64,000 nt of DNA from Metaphire vulgaris. Its lineage: Eukaryota > Annelida > Clitellata > Crassiclitellata > Megascolecidae. The stretch is from the NCBI GenBank assembly GCA_018105865.1, contig CM030842.1, forward strand, positions 17,617,915 to 17,681,914, given 5' to 3'. The position numbers and the translations under genes are program-made. The notes under the pieces are model-generated. The model was given only the letters and a program-made list of their open reading frames with translations. It searched no databases and was not told the DNA's origin. Positions 1 through 12,498 of this stretch are shown in pieces; the first letter of the stretch is position 1, and each line of letters begins with the position of its first letter.

Positions 1-136
1 TTCATTTATTTATTGATACACTTCATCGTTGGCTGGTCCAGAGATATAGAGGGGCGAAGACCCACTTTAACCGCTCTCAGCATTATGACGAGGCACTGAG
101 CGTCCTTTAGGCATACGCAGCTTATAACTGCCATTT

Positions 137-160
137 GATGATGATGATGATGATGATGAT

Positions 161-216
<56 letters not shown>
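137..216. repeat. (GAT)n microsatellite
   Basis: Trinucleotide tract of GAT/ATG with one interruption. The rest of bases 1-558 shows no convincing exon. Around 398 and 459 it holds two copies of the poly-T-GCTTGTCA motif found in the dispersed hAT-like repeats of this window. Confidence 0.95.
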
Positions 217-558
217 GCTTGGGCGTAAAACACGGGGGGACGGCGGGGGACGGTCCCCCCGAATAATTAGTTGGCGGGGGACAGAGTATCAATTATCCCC
301 CCAATGTTTTGGGCTATATGGTAACAAATTCTATCCTACCCCATGATGTTGATGCCAGAATTACGCCAAATCCACATTCTCTCATTTCGGATGATCTTTT
401 TTTGCTTGTCAGGGTATTTGGAGAGGGAAAAAATATAAAAAATATCAGGATGACCTTTTTTTGCTTGTCAAAATGTATTTCATGGGCGATTTTAAGTCCC
501 CACCATAATATGCAATATCCCCCATAATGTCTCTGTGCTGCTGGGTGTTTTTCTCCAG

Positions 559-899
559 CATCGCATCCTGCACCCGGTGACCCTGTTATTGTCACGAGAA
601 CCGGTGACTCCGCGGTTCTTACGTCATCCTGTCAATCGTGTCCCGTTTGGACTCATCACGGCGTCGACGGCGGAGATGCTGAGGTGTACGACTGTAAGAC
701 AGGAACTGCCGAAAGATACAGAGCCAGATTCAGCGAACAGCATTCGAATGGAACTACGCCTTCTACTCTGACCATCACGAATATAACGACAAACGACGCT
801 GGAAGATACGAATGTCAAGACTTCCACTCTATGGACATCACGTCATTCTACACAAATCTAACTGTCATCGGTATGGATACAATGACTACTAGCTATCAC

Positions 900-932
<33 letters not shown>

Positions 933-2056
933 TATTATTATTATTATTACCATATTATCAAAATATAAACTTTATGGAATACTTTCAGTTTTAACAGTCT
1001 TATAAAACACTCTGTTTGAGTATGAATGTGAAATCACAGAATTTGTTCAAATGTCAATTATTCTTGTGCATGTGATTCTATTTCTGTTTGAAAGATGAAA
1101 GCCCCAGATGTTCATTCGCATCGCACACAGAATTAACAGACAAGAATGACAGTCGTCAAAGATGTCAGACGTGGCACAGGATTGAGTTGTCTTGCAGAGT
1201 TTCATTCCACGGTTCACTGAATCCGAATAGTTGCCTTCTGGAATGGAGGGAGATAGGAAAGGAAGGCAGTCTACGTTCAGAGTGTAGAGTCAGCAACAAA
1301 ACCGTCATCTCTACACTAACTCTCGACCCAAAATCTCGAAGAAACGACTCTTCCTACAGCTGCGTTGTTGTTGCGTCATCCGCCAGTGAGCCGTACAGTT
1401 GTGAAATCGACTCAATAGACCTACCAAGTGAGTAGATCGGTTTTATGTCGATTTTAAAATTAAATAGTTTCACACATATTATATTTCTAAGCGTTCGAGA
1501 GAGCGTTGCAAATTCCTGTAAATGCTGCATCGAAAGTCTAGCGATCAAATTAATCGCAGCTGATGATCCTATTCGCATTCGTCGTCGTTGAGTCCCCCAA
1601 AGAGGGCAAAGTGCTTAGTGAACTATTCGAAGTTTGTTTGCTTCTGTTTGAAGCATTTTTTATTTTACTAAATCACTCTTATCATACTGTTAATGTTAAA
1701 TGTTAATGTTATCGTAATGTTAAATATCAAAGATTATTTCAGATGGCAACAGATGTTGTATTATGAAGACATGGACATCTTGTCGACAGATTTCATATCC
1801 ATGTCACCTGAGCACCTTTGATTAATTATAGATCCATCTTATAAGATTAATTCATAAAATGATTGAGAAATGCTTCGATTAATTTTTGGTTTATGTTTTA
1901 TTACCATGCAGGACAGATTATTACAATAAATTATTATGCCTTTAATTTTCTTCAGGTTTCTCGACTGAGTGTGAAATGAATTCTTCAGGCACCAGACGAA
2001 CTTCAAGAGAAACGCACTCAACGACAATCACAGATTCTCACTTCAGCATATCGTCG

Positions 2057-2097
<41 letters not shown>

Positions 2098-2170
2098 ATT
2101 TATCACCGAGTCATTTTGTTTGTTGTTTACACTGCCTGTGTTGCTCTTGTTCTTGCGTTTGTCATCGTAA
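559..2170 (+). CDS. Ig-superfamily protein, GPI-anchored-like, 5' partial
   Basis: Three phase 1 exons are visible: 559-870, 1095-1427 and 1956-2170, with AG acceptors and donors GTATGG and GTGAGT. The signal-peptide exon must lie before the window. Exon 1 is an Ig V-like domain (cysteine pair, then LTITNITTNDAGRYEC with the D-x-G-x-Y-x-C motif). Exon 2 is a second Ig domain (IELSC, LEW, STLTL, SSYSC). Exon 3 is a Ser/Thr-rich stalk including a run of about 16 serines encoded by a TCG microsatellite. It ends in a hydrophobic segment, SFCLLFTLPVLLLFLRLSS, directly before the stop. A C-terminal hydrophobic stretch with no cytoplasmic tail fits a GPI-anchor signal, although a short transmembrane end is possible. 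An ATTAAA at about 2334 may be the poly(A) signal. The likely role is a cell-surface recognition molecule (inferred from domains). Confidence 0.8.
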
Positions 2171-3030
2171 TGATGTTCGTTTAAGTGTAGAAATGTTTTT
2201 GAAATGGATTGACGCGTAGACAGCAGAGAAACTGCTTTGTTCAAAGGCTGCCATTGACTGACTGAGGCATTGTTACGAAGCATTACGTTTGGCCTAACTC
2301 ATTGTTGAGGTCCTGAATCTCTGCTCCTGTGCAATTAAAGACAGAATTTGACATTGGCAAATGGATCTGTGGACATTTATTTTTCCAGTTTTGTTCTTTC
2401 ATGCGTGGAATAGGATTGTGACTGTTTACGTGGTAAGAACGGACAATTTATGTTTTTCATTTGTCCTCTTGTTTTTAATTATGCACTTGACACTTATTTG
2501 TTAATATTAACCATGTTCTTATGTATTATACTTTTAAATTATATTGTGTAAATACAGATAAATTTGCTTTTATCTATAAACTGGAAGTCTGAGTTTTAAT
2601 TTTTAATTTGCAGTCATGGCCCTGTCCGTACATACAACTGTAGCAACCAGCTCTCCTCTGAAACGCCTGACAAGCGAATAGAAGGTTGTCGGCGCGCTGT
2701 CTTCCTATACCTCTGTCAACGCCACATCTAAGAAGACTGTCACATCTCTCTTCCGCTTCGAATATTCCGCCCCTAAAACATTGTTCGCCCCTCAAATGCC
2801 CGCCCATAGGAACGTGCCGCCCGGGTGGACCGCCCCCGCCCCCTTTCTACGCCACTGATGAGTCCAGCTTAGTTGTGTTTTGCACATTTTCACGAAGCTC
2901 TCTCCTTCGGGTCTTTTGGTAGACTCTGGTTTAATGAGAACATTCATTTTAATATTAAATGTCGAGATATAATTTTGTTGCCATCGACTCGATTAGGAAG
3001 AAGTCTTTTACATTCCAGATATGCAAATAT

Positions 3031-3080
3031 TAGGCCCCTAAAGTTTGAGTTACAGTTAAATACACGGTTAATGGGTTAAT
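3031..3080. repeat. Fragment of TTAA-type short inverted-repeat element
   Basis: Contains GAGTTACAGTTAAATACACGG followed by a GGGTTAA end, matching the right half of the elements at 6703-6782 and 57580-57659. Confidence 0.6.
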
Positions 3081-3209
3081 CAATATAAAAATATTCATTT
3101 TTCACAGAAAAACGACTTTAAAACCCCACTAAACCCCCGTTGCTCGATCCTCATCATGGGTATACGAAGCTGACCGTCGATGGACTGTGTGTTTGTAAGT
3201 GAAGAGCCT

Positions 3210-4978
3210 CTAGAATGCGGTCTCTTTACGCGTCGAGAGATATCTGGCGACACCCGCGACGCCTTTCACTCGGTCATGAAGAGCTTTCAGCTTAGGATAT
3301 TTCTCCAGAGGGTCTGTTATCTTGACCTGCAGCTCGAAGCGTGAAACTAGGCAGAGAAAGAATAGGTCGGCCCACGTCACCTAAAATCCAGGACGAAAAC
3401 AGATGAGAGTTCTTCCTCTAGTATAACTGAATTTGCAGATATTTCTACTCTGTATATAGTATACAACTGCATTTGCAGAATCCTCGCCCCATAGAAGAAT
3501 TCAACGATGAAAAGAAAACTAATATCTCGATGCTAAATATAGAGGATCCATTGGCTAGAAATAAATAGCGAGCTTTCTCGAAGTCTGATATTATTTGAAT
3601 TGAATCAGTTAATTGGCCCGACTTACTCCGTCTCCAACAAAGAATCCGTCTCCATTTCCATTTGATTTTAGAATCGCTTCCAGGTTGTTCAGGTAGTTTG
3701 GCAAAGTCTCTTCCAGGTAAACATTTCTCAGCGCAACCTGAAGATCAAAGGACAAGAAGGAGAAAGTCTAAGACTTAACAAAGCCAACTGCTTCCTATAC
3801 ATCGGCATTCATATATTGAATTATAATTCTATATATAGGTATATAGGATTATATATATATACATATATATATATATACTATAGCACTATATATATGGATT
3901 ATATATATATATAGGATTATATATATTATAGCAATATATATAATAGCACTATACAGCGCTTGCCTTTCTCTTTTCGTCTGTCTCAAAATGCCAGAATCGT
4001 CGAATGGGCACAATGATGTCTTCGATTGTGTCCACCACGATGTCCACTCTCACCTCGTCCAGCTCCGACTTTCCCGCCAAACCTGGTCATTGCGGAATAA
4101 AACGACAATTATTTACAGAAGTACGTCATTGTGAAGGAGTTCTAATTGCGCACTCTTCTGGTGTTCAACATTTACATGGGTAACTTAACTGCGAATAAAT
4201 GGCCTTGTGTCTCAAAAGTCCAGAATATATGAGAAATCTTTTATTGCGCAATTCAATAGATTCTGGATTTAAATGTAGCATCACCCAAAATTTTTTTGGC
4301 ATCTGCCCAGGCCCCCTCCCCCCATCATCTCAGCTGACGAAGCTTCCCATACCCTAATAGTCAAATCGTGGGGGGTGTTGGCGGCCTGTATTATCGATGG
4401 TGTCCCATATTTTGAACTCGCTTATAATCGTTGCATTCCCATGCAGTGAACATAAAGAAGGAGATGATGGATGATGGCAATTTTGAGCCAGAGTTATTTA
4501 CCGAATTTTCTCGCGAGAAATCTTGAGATCGCCAAACTCTGGAAGAGCTGTTGTCCCTGAGTTTCCAGCAGAGGAAGTCCTCCCATTGGAGTCGCTGAAA
4601 GAAAAGATTCAGAGTCAAATCAAAGCAACTGAGAGCTGCCTGCGATAGATTCAATGCATTGCATGGAGAGAGCGTCCTTTATATATCTGACTTGTGATAA
4701 AAGATCGCAGCATCAAAGTGTTCTCGGTCAATAATATAATACGCAAATCTGTAAAATGTATATCCGCAGTCGTCTATCGTCTAAGTCATCGCTCGTTCGG
4801 GGTCTTTTTGTTTAGTGGTGTGGAGAAGTAGGCCTATATACTTACATGCCTTCATCTGAGGCCATTTGTCCATTGGGATTCGAACGTCTTCGTAGACGAC
4901 TTCTGCTGCGGCGAAGATCAAACGGATGATCTCACCTCGCCCTTGGCCGTCGAAATAAACCAGCTTATAATCGGACAT
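3210..4978 (-). CDS. Glutathione S-transferase, sigma class
   Basis: Five coding exons on the minus strand: 4978-4846, 4594-4502, 4082-3964, 3737-3627 and 3380-3210. They join in frame to a 208-residue protein, the usual length for cytosolic GSTs. The N-terminal thioredoxin-like domain begins MSDYKLVYFDGQGRGEIIRL, with Tyr8 in the position of the sigma-class catalytic tyrosine. The glutathione-site segment reads TPMGGLPLLE, then FQSLAISRFLARKFG. The helical C-terminal domain contains YPKLKALHDRVKGV and ends RKETAF. The enzyme conjugates glutathione to electrophiles; some sigma enzymes isomerise prostaglandin H2. All introns are GT-AG except intron 3, which has a GC donor (AAAG|GCAAGC). Intron 3 also holds an AT-rich TATA/GGATTATA tract at about 3830-3945. 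The start is the only ATG giving the family N-terminus. Confidence 0.93.
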
Positions 4979-4999
4979 CTTCTTCTTCTCCTCCTCCTC

Positions 5000-5627
5000 T
5001 GCAGATTCAGTAAAAATAAAACTAACGTCTGCTAATAGTGGAAACTGCGATTAATAACATCGAAGAAAGAGGAGAAATCGCTTGTTGGCGCGCTTCTTTG
5101 AAACCTCAGAAATCCCAAATCCAAGCAAAATCCTGAGAGCATCCACAAAATAACTGCTTTGCTGTACATAAATGAAACTGCGAAACCATTGCTTGGTTTC
5201 CTCTGTCGTTCGCATATTTATGTCGTAATCATGCAATGCATGTAATCTTAACTCAGTCAAGTAACGACAGAGGGACTGCTGTCCCCTTAAAGACAGTGGC
5301 GATGCTTAAAACCTCTGTTTTAAGCAATAAACCGGAACTTAACATGGATTTAGTCGAATGCAATAAACCTGTTAATACTCACGTGACCTGAGACCCGTGC
5401 AATCGAATGGACTGCAAGAGAACTGGCGTTGAATTCATTCGCTTTGCAAAGTCTTGCATCGACCGAAGACAAAGTTCATCTGCACACATCACCTCGACTT
5501 TTACAGTCAAACACAAGTAATGTCACTCTCCTAACGACGCCTGAACCTTTGCAGTCTCAGTTTCACTGCATCGGCAACATCCTGTTGAGGTGGTCAATTC
5601 CTCTTAGCATCGCACAAAATGGAAGAC

Positions 5628-5658
<31 letters not shown>

Positions 5659-6066
5659 CTTTCTCTCTCAAATGCCACACTAGCAAGGTTTTACAGCACT
5701 CGTGTTTTCTCTGATCAAAGGTTAAAGTGTAACTAGGACTTCGTTTTGTTTTTGTCGCATCAAGACAAGACGCGGTCGCACTGTGACAGCACGCATCAGG
5801 GCCAGGGCCACGGTCAACGGTCAGGGCTGAGAGATTTTTGGCAGTTGTTTACTTTAATCGCATTGAAGCTCTATAATAGAGAATACTTTGACTACATTTC
5901 AAGTGCATATATTCAGAGACGCTATAAAAAGTTCTCAGTGATTCGCTACCATTGCACTTATACTGTTTTTCTCCTTACTGCTCTGTAGGCTACCCCATTC
6001 ATGCATTAAAAGACTCTAATGACGTAAAGGCGTCTTTTCGTTTTGTTTTTGTAGTAGTAGCATCAA

Positions 6067-6104
<38 letters not shown>

Positions 6105-7063
6105 TATGTTGACGTAAAGAAGAGTCGAATATTCTGAGCAAACTTTTTTTCAAACAGAATAGAAACAAAGGACGGTTTCGATGGAAATGAATTAATTTCT
6201 CAACCGACATGAGTTAACTCTATCTTAAAAATGTAAGATCCATGCAGTGTGATTAGAATCTCCTTGGTGAACATTATATTTGCTGTTTTAATTTGTTTTC
6301 TTCAAGTAGATAGGCCTAACACTTCGCAAAGACCACGCAGCTATATCTGTGATGCAACAATAATAATGGCCATCGACTGAGCACCAGAGTCAATCGACAG
6401 CTCTTTTGAAAAGCCAAATCTTAACTCTTAATCGTTGTTAAACGTTCGGAGGTTGTATACGTTACTATAAATCACATGCACTAGAGAGCTATATCAATGC
6501 AGGAGTTCGTTTCAGTAGAATTTTGACTTCAGTAATGGAAAAAGAAATGCTACGAATGGCAGAAAAAGTGTTTGCTCTTTTCTTTTGACTTTTGCGACGA
6601 TATACTCGATGACGTTGGTCTAATTATATTAATAAGCAAGCTTAGACTGAGAGGAGAGTTTATTGGCACAGCGAACAACGGCTTCTATTTGCTAATTAAG
6701 ATTTGACCCCTTAACTGGGGATGCCGGATATATGCATCCATTTTACATTGAGTTACAGTTAAATACACGGTTAAGGGGTTAATCAGCAATTTCTTAACAT
6801 TTGCGCAAACGAAGACAACGTCTTTCTCCGCTCGAAGATCACATTTATGTAGCGCTACTGGATATATTATAGATTCTGAAGTGGCAACACAGTATGAACA
6901 TCAAATATAATTTCCATCACATTAATGATGCTCTGCAGTATTAATGGTAATTATCAAAAACAAAACTATAGACTGCCAAACGACCGAATTAGCTCAGCTT
7001 ACTTCTCAGTCTAAGCTTTCATTTCTCGTTTCAGCCGGATTTAGCGTCCATTTCTGGTATAAG

Positions 7064-7109
<46 letters not shown>

Positions 7110-8220
7110 GCAATGAAATGAGACAATATTTAACTCTAATCATAAGGCAGTGTGTGTTACTATGGCTTTAAACGAGTATCAATGCCTGACCATGATATGG
7201 ACATTAGACGATCAGCCTAATGCATAGACTTATAAAAGCCGATGAAGATATGGATTCGTAGATCAGTGCAGAGTTAAGCGTCTGTCGATAATATTGGCGG
7301 AAGCATTTCTATTCGATTGCGAAAAATACGTTTCTGAAATAGCAGTTGCATTTTTCTGCTGCTATGAATTCGATTGAAAGAACAAGGAAACCCCGGTTCC
7401 ATTAAACTGTCTCCAATTGCCCGTCAGTCCATCTCTCAATCTCTCTCTCTCTCTCTCTCTCTCGTGACCAAATTATGATCATCATGGTTACTCACGGATG
7501 AACTTATGAACTTATAGATAAATTATTGAAGAATATATTTACATAAATATAGGAAATATATCAAAATTGAATATGGAATCCTATTAGATACAGTCTCCAA
7601 ATGACCGGTAGATGCTGCGCTGTCTGTTGTTGGAAATGAAAACAATTAAAAATCTTTCTATAAGTGAATGAATCACAGCAGAGATTAGTATAGACTGGAT
7701 GCGCGAGCCTCTGGTCAGATGATGATGGACAAACAACTAAATGATGGCATCAGAGTACGTTATCAAAAGGCGACATCTATCTGGTTTTGCTTTCAGTCAG
7801 TGCAAGTGGGACCCAGTGCAGACCCCTCGCCCCCCCCCCGCCCCCACCAGGACTTTCGATCGCCTATTTCCAGGCACTGAAGCTCTCAGCACATGCATGT
7901 GCTGTTCGTATCTTCCACGTGAAATTCGCGTTAACGCCGTTAACGCCGTTCATCACACGATCACTTACAGTAAGCTGACGTTAATTGAATATTTGCAATG
8001 TAAACCAATGTAAATGGTAAAGCAAATACCGCAGATGTTGTCAAAACCAGTTTCTCTTTAGAGCAGTGACAAACCGCAGCAATTGAGAACTTTGGGAGCC
8101 ATTTAGACGCCTTCACATTCTGCAGTCATTTAATCTCGACGAGAGGAGATTGGGAAGAGAAGAAAGTTCTCGCAGCAATTTTCTCACTCTGGAATCAATC
8201 AAGCGCCTTTTTAAAAGTAG
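5000..8220. other. Intergenic stretch between the GST and calcium-sensor genes
   Basis: No supported gene. It contains a CT tract near 5630-5670, an AGT tract at 6055-6104, a TTAA-type element at 6703-6782, an ATT tract at 7065-7109, a CT tract at 7439-7463 and a C-rich run near 7826. Open frames here are short and lack splice-site support. Confidence 0.6.
6703..6782. repeat. TTAA-type MITE, 80 bp
   Basis: Inverted ends TGACCCCTTAACTGGGGAT ... ACGGTTAAGGGGTTAA. Same family as 57580-57659 (intact), 13229-13287 (half copy) and 3031-3080. TTAA flanks followed by CCC are the layout of piggyBac-like non-autonomous elements. Confidence 0.7.
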
Positions 8221-8258
8221 AATCTGTTCTTTACTCTTTGGGAAGTCCTATCGGTCGA

Positions 8259-8717
8259 ATGGGGAACAGACAGGGAAAAGGAAAAGCCGGACCTGAAGCA
8301 GTTGTCAAGAGAAACGCTTTTCCCGACGAAGAAACTCGACGATTGGTTCCGCTTTTTCAATTCCCGATTTCCCGACGGAAAGGTAAACAAGGAAGAGTTC
8401 GAAGCCATCTACCGAGAGAAGTGGAACAGTCCCGGAGACTCCTCCGAATTCTGCAAATATGTCTTCGACCATTACGACCGAGACGGAAACGGATTCATCG
8501 ACTTTCGGGAACTGATGACGGCGCTGAGCGCGTCCGTAAAAGGATCGTTCGTCGAGAAGCTCCAGTGGGCGTTCAAACTCTACGACCGAGACGGAAACGG
8601 ACTTCTCGACAGAGGCGAAGTCATCGAAGTACTAACGGTAAGTAACATTCACCACAGCCCCCTACCCCCCACTCTCCCCCATGCAGCACCACCCAGCTCT
8701 CTAGGTCAGACTATCGA

Positions 8718-8779
<62 letters not shown>

Positions 8780-9568
8780 CTCTGAGACATTAGATCCCCT
8801 GATTTCCATATTGTTTCTGGTTCTTTTGCCTTCGTTTGTCAGTCACCTTGGCCAGGCAAAGTAGGTCCGCAAGGGGTTTCATCTAGGCCGTTTCCGGGAA
8901 GAAATTGCCCTTCTCCCCCGGAAATTTCAAATTCCCCCGGACATTTTGGAATACTGCATCAACTAACAGCGGCCCCTAGCTGACTTTCCCTCGACCTTGT
9001 CAGCCCCCCCCCGGAGTCCAGGAGTGTAGATTAAACACTGTAGGTCCGGTTATAAGAAGTCGGTTTTAAGTGTGACGTGTGTTTCGTAGGCGCTGCAGTC
9101 GGTCAGTTACTGGTTTTGCTTTCTATAGTCTCTATCTACGTAGACTGTTTATGTACGATCAGGTGCATCATTCAGACTCTAATATTAGGTTATTAACTAA
9201 CATATTGTATAGTTATTGCCAAACTCAATGTATTTTGCGTTGTTGCGCTGTTTTCATGGGCGTAGCCAGGGCGAGTGAGAGAATAACTCATCGCTTCCTT
9301 TAAATCTCTGAAATCGAATAGAAGAAGCTAAACGTATTTGGCGATTGATCGATTGATTCTCTAGATTGTTGTCGGATGTTTTTATCTGTAAAAGGCTCTC
9401 TATAAGTCACGTGGTCAGGAGAATCCGGAGGACAAAGCGATTGAAACGACAGAGAAGATGTTCTCAAACGCCGATGACAACAAAGACGGAAATATATCCG
9501 AGGAGGAATTCGTAAAACATGCCATAGCAGCAGATGCTTCGGTCAGAGAACTTATGCAGGGCATCTGA
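8259..9568 (+). CDS. Neuronal calcium sensor family EF-hand protein
   Basis: Two exons: about 8259-8637 (donor ACG|GTAAGT) and 9395-9568 (acceptor AAAAG). EF loops 2-4 are canonical: DRDGNGFIDFRE, DRDGNGLLDRGE and DDNKDGNISEEE. EF1 is degenerate, as in the whole family, with RFPDG where most members have CPxG. The exon junction reads EVIEVLT|ALYKS, aligning with the family's EIVQAIYKM. The ATG at 8259 gives MGNRQGK, a myristoylation-type start (Gly2), but it is one frame off the EF hands. Skipping one base in the A/G-rich run at about 8276-8285 restores a 183-residue protein, typical for the family. Without that change no in-frame ATG exists after the stops at 8212 and 8218. An upstream start exon is the alternative. 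The likely role is a calcium-myristoyl switch regulating receptors or channels. A CT repeat fills the 5' part of the intron. Confidence 0.82.
8720..8774. repeat. (CT)n microsatellite
   Basis: Perfect CT dinucleotide run in the intron of the calcium-sensor gene. A second CT tract at about 9589-9634 follows the stop codon. Confidence 0.95.
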
Positions 9569-9597
9569 TCTCTCTGTCTGTCTGTCTGTCTCTCTCT

Positions 9598-9638
<41 letters not shown>

Positions 9639-10036
9639 GGCGATCGCAAAATGGCTTCGAACAACAAACACCAGTCGCTAATCGGATTTTAATTGTAAAT
9701 CCAGAAGAAGACACCGCAGCCAAAATGTCTTCTTTGTTTAACGAAGGATGAAACAACTTGTTCTTATATAATTAGATTTTTGACTAATTGTGTTTACTGA
9801 ATTTAATCTTTGTTCTAATTAACTTTAAGCGTTTTTCGTCAGAAATGCGAATAAAATCTGAAATCAAAACGATGAATATGCAAATATCTCAATTAATGTT
9901 CCGTTTGAGATCGTACAGATGTCTGTCTTTAATTCTACTTGAATTCTTCCACATGTGCTATTATACTTGGCGAGCATTTTCACTTACAAAGCGACTTCGT
10001 TGACACGGCGGAAGCAGAGGAGGAATGATGTCCCCA

Positions 10037-10453
10037 TCAGATCTCAAAACCCTCGTATGATGACTGCCAAGCCAACGTCGTCGTCCCTAGATTTATTACC
10101 AAACTCCCGGATGTGGAAGAAACTTCTTCGTCCGAAAGGTTCGTTTCGACCCATTCCGACCCTCGGGACCCAAACTGGGTCTGATGACGTCCCACAGAGA
10201 AAATAGATTCGCAGCATTCGGGCATTCTGTGATTTCGACGAAGCTGAGATCTTCCTAAGACGCGGACCATTGGATCGTCGTTGTCGTAACGACGAAGGCG
10301 GCTGCAGGTTTTCAGAGTGGGGTCCCGGAGGACTAATTCTCCTGCGCCTCCTACGAAGCCATCGTTAGCGCCACCGAGGCAACTGGAAATCATGTCAATG
10401 GGAACTTGGTCGGTTTCATTCTTCAGTCCCTGTCTCCGATGTACCGTTTCCAT
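10037..10453 (-). CDS. Open frame, possible extra protocadherin cytoplasmic exon
   Basis: A 138-codon minus-strand frame just downstream of the protocadherin tail exon. It is polar, with acidic and serine patches such as VETNLSDEEVSSTSGS, and ends SSYEGFEI before the stop. Another open frame overlaps its 5' side, upstream toward the tail exon (SSSDDIDQRRSIEDIVSA in the reading that follows the GAC repeat). The protocadherin tail may therefore continue here, through alternative splicing or through an indel in the GAC tract. No clear splice acceptor was found, and it has no recognised domain. Confidence 0.35.
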   Translation of the reverse strand: METVHRRQGLKNETDQVPIDMISSCLGGANDGFVGGAGELVLRDPTLKTCSRLRRYDNDDPMVRVLGRSQLRRNHRMPECCESIFSVGRHQTQFGSRGSEWVETNLSDEEVSSTSGSLVINLGTTTLAWQSSYEGFEI

Positions 10454-10681
10454 TTGAGATGAGAGCAGCGCAGAGTTGTTTCTGAAGGCTGAATTATCAG
10501 TTGGTGATGGAAGAGGAGGAAGAGAGGAGCGCTGACGATGTCCTCAATGGAGCGTCGTTGATCGATGTCGTCAGAAGAGGAATGCGTCGCTGCGTCGTCC
10601 TCTGCTCTCCTCGCCCTCCTCAATGCCCGCAAGGGCCTCTGAGCAGCCACAAAGCACAGCAGATTATCCGCAGATAATTCG

Positions 10682-12460
10682 CTAGTAGTCGTCGTCGTCG
10701 TCGTCGTCGGTGAAGTGTTTAGGAAGAGTGACTTCTTCGTCGAGGGACGAGGAAGAAGAAGGAGGAGGAGGAGGAGGAGGAGGAGGAGGGGAGGTTGTGT
10801 CTGATCCGGTTTCTTGTCCACTGTCCACGTTGGACGCTCCAGGGGAACTGCAACCGGAACTGGAATCAGAGAGACGTTCACGAGAATCCTGACAAAAACG
10901 TTCAAACACAACATCACTATATCAATGCACGGGTTCATATATATACATATATATATGAACATTATATATATATATATATTGTTAGTATATATATATATAT
11001 ATATATATATTTGGCGTTGTGCGAACGTCAGAACACCGAAGTTAAGCAACGTCGATAGTAGTGACCATTTATATATATATAAATATATATAGAGATGAAC
11101 ATTAGATTAATGGCGTAAGCCGTATAGATGCCTAGTACCGGAGAAAGCATTGTTAGTAGTACGGGAGCATATCTTATACGTATGCATTATGCAAATGTCA
11201 ACATTTAATTTTTATTTTCCTATTTATTTCTGTCTTTAAGTCAAAGAAGAGAATCAAAGAGACTTTATTCTTCTCGTGAGATAGTTAACGAAACGATAAT
11301 GGAGCGCTTCTATAGCGCCTGTTAAATACACGAAACCAGAGGCTTAATGACATTCCACGGCCGAGTCACGATCTTAAATGAAAGAGTTCGATTTTGACCT
11401 GAGGAGGAGGCCTTGGATCTCTTCCATTTCCATTCTTCTTCTCATTCGCATTCAACGAAGCGTCGCTTGAATTTCTTCCAGTCTCTTTGCGATGAAGTCT
11501 CAAAGCAGGTAAAGAACCAACCGAAGGTGCGCAGGTCATCTCCTCACCTGTCTCTACTACTACCTTGGCGTTTCCAAGGTGATCAACTCCTCCTCTCCCT
11601 GTCCGGCGGGTGGCCATTTCAGCCTAATCGTAAGATTTTCTTTGCTGAATATCTTGAGACGATTCGAAACCCTCCATCTTTTAGCAGCGCAGACGATAAA
11701 CAGAACGAGCGCAGAGACGACCGGAAGTGATACTGACGTCACCGCTGTAACCGCTTCGTTAAAAGACCGGACTTCGTCGTTAATCACTTTTACCAGCAAA
11801 ACGGAAGTGGTTACAAGACTGGGCGAGGCGTCGTCGCTGACAGATATTCTCAACTGAATCGCCGCTGCCCTCAACCGACGGTCGTTTAGACTGGCGTTGA
11901 CTGCTATAGCGCCATCTATTCGGTTGATACTGAAGCGGTTGACAGTGTCATCGTACTCGACGAATTCGTATGTCAGATGGAGACTGTGGTTGCGACTGAA
12001 GGCGATGACTTTCGTGATGTTACATCCTATTTCGGCGTCTGACGATACTTCGACTGTGCAGTGAGTATCATTTGGAAATAGGATGATGGGAGCGAGATGA
12101 CTGCTGTTGACGATGTCGATGGTTACTTCGGCCGATGCCTCGAAGTACGGCGGCCAGTTGTTCCGAGCGATGACCCTCAGCTGATAAACGGATGCGCTGA
12201 ATGTGGTCAGAATCCTCGCCGTAGATAGTTGTCCGGTGATTGGATGGACAGTGAAGACGTCTTCATCGTGGTCACTCAGTGAATAAGTGAAGACATCGTA
12301 CGGTGGATGATCTCCGTCGGAGGCAAACACCTCGCCCACTGCACAGCCCTTCGCCTGATTCCTCAACAGAGTAAAATGGAAATGCGTTGAGTTAAAAACC
12401 GGCGGAAAGTCGTTTACGTTGATCAGAGTGATTCTTATCAGAGCCGACGACGACGACGAC

Positions 12461-12498
<38 letters not shown>

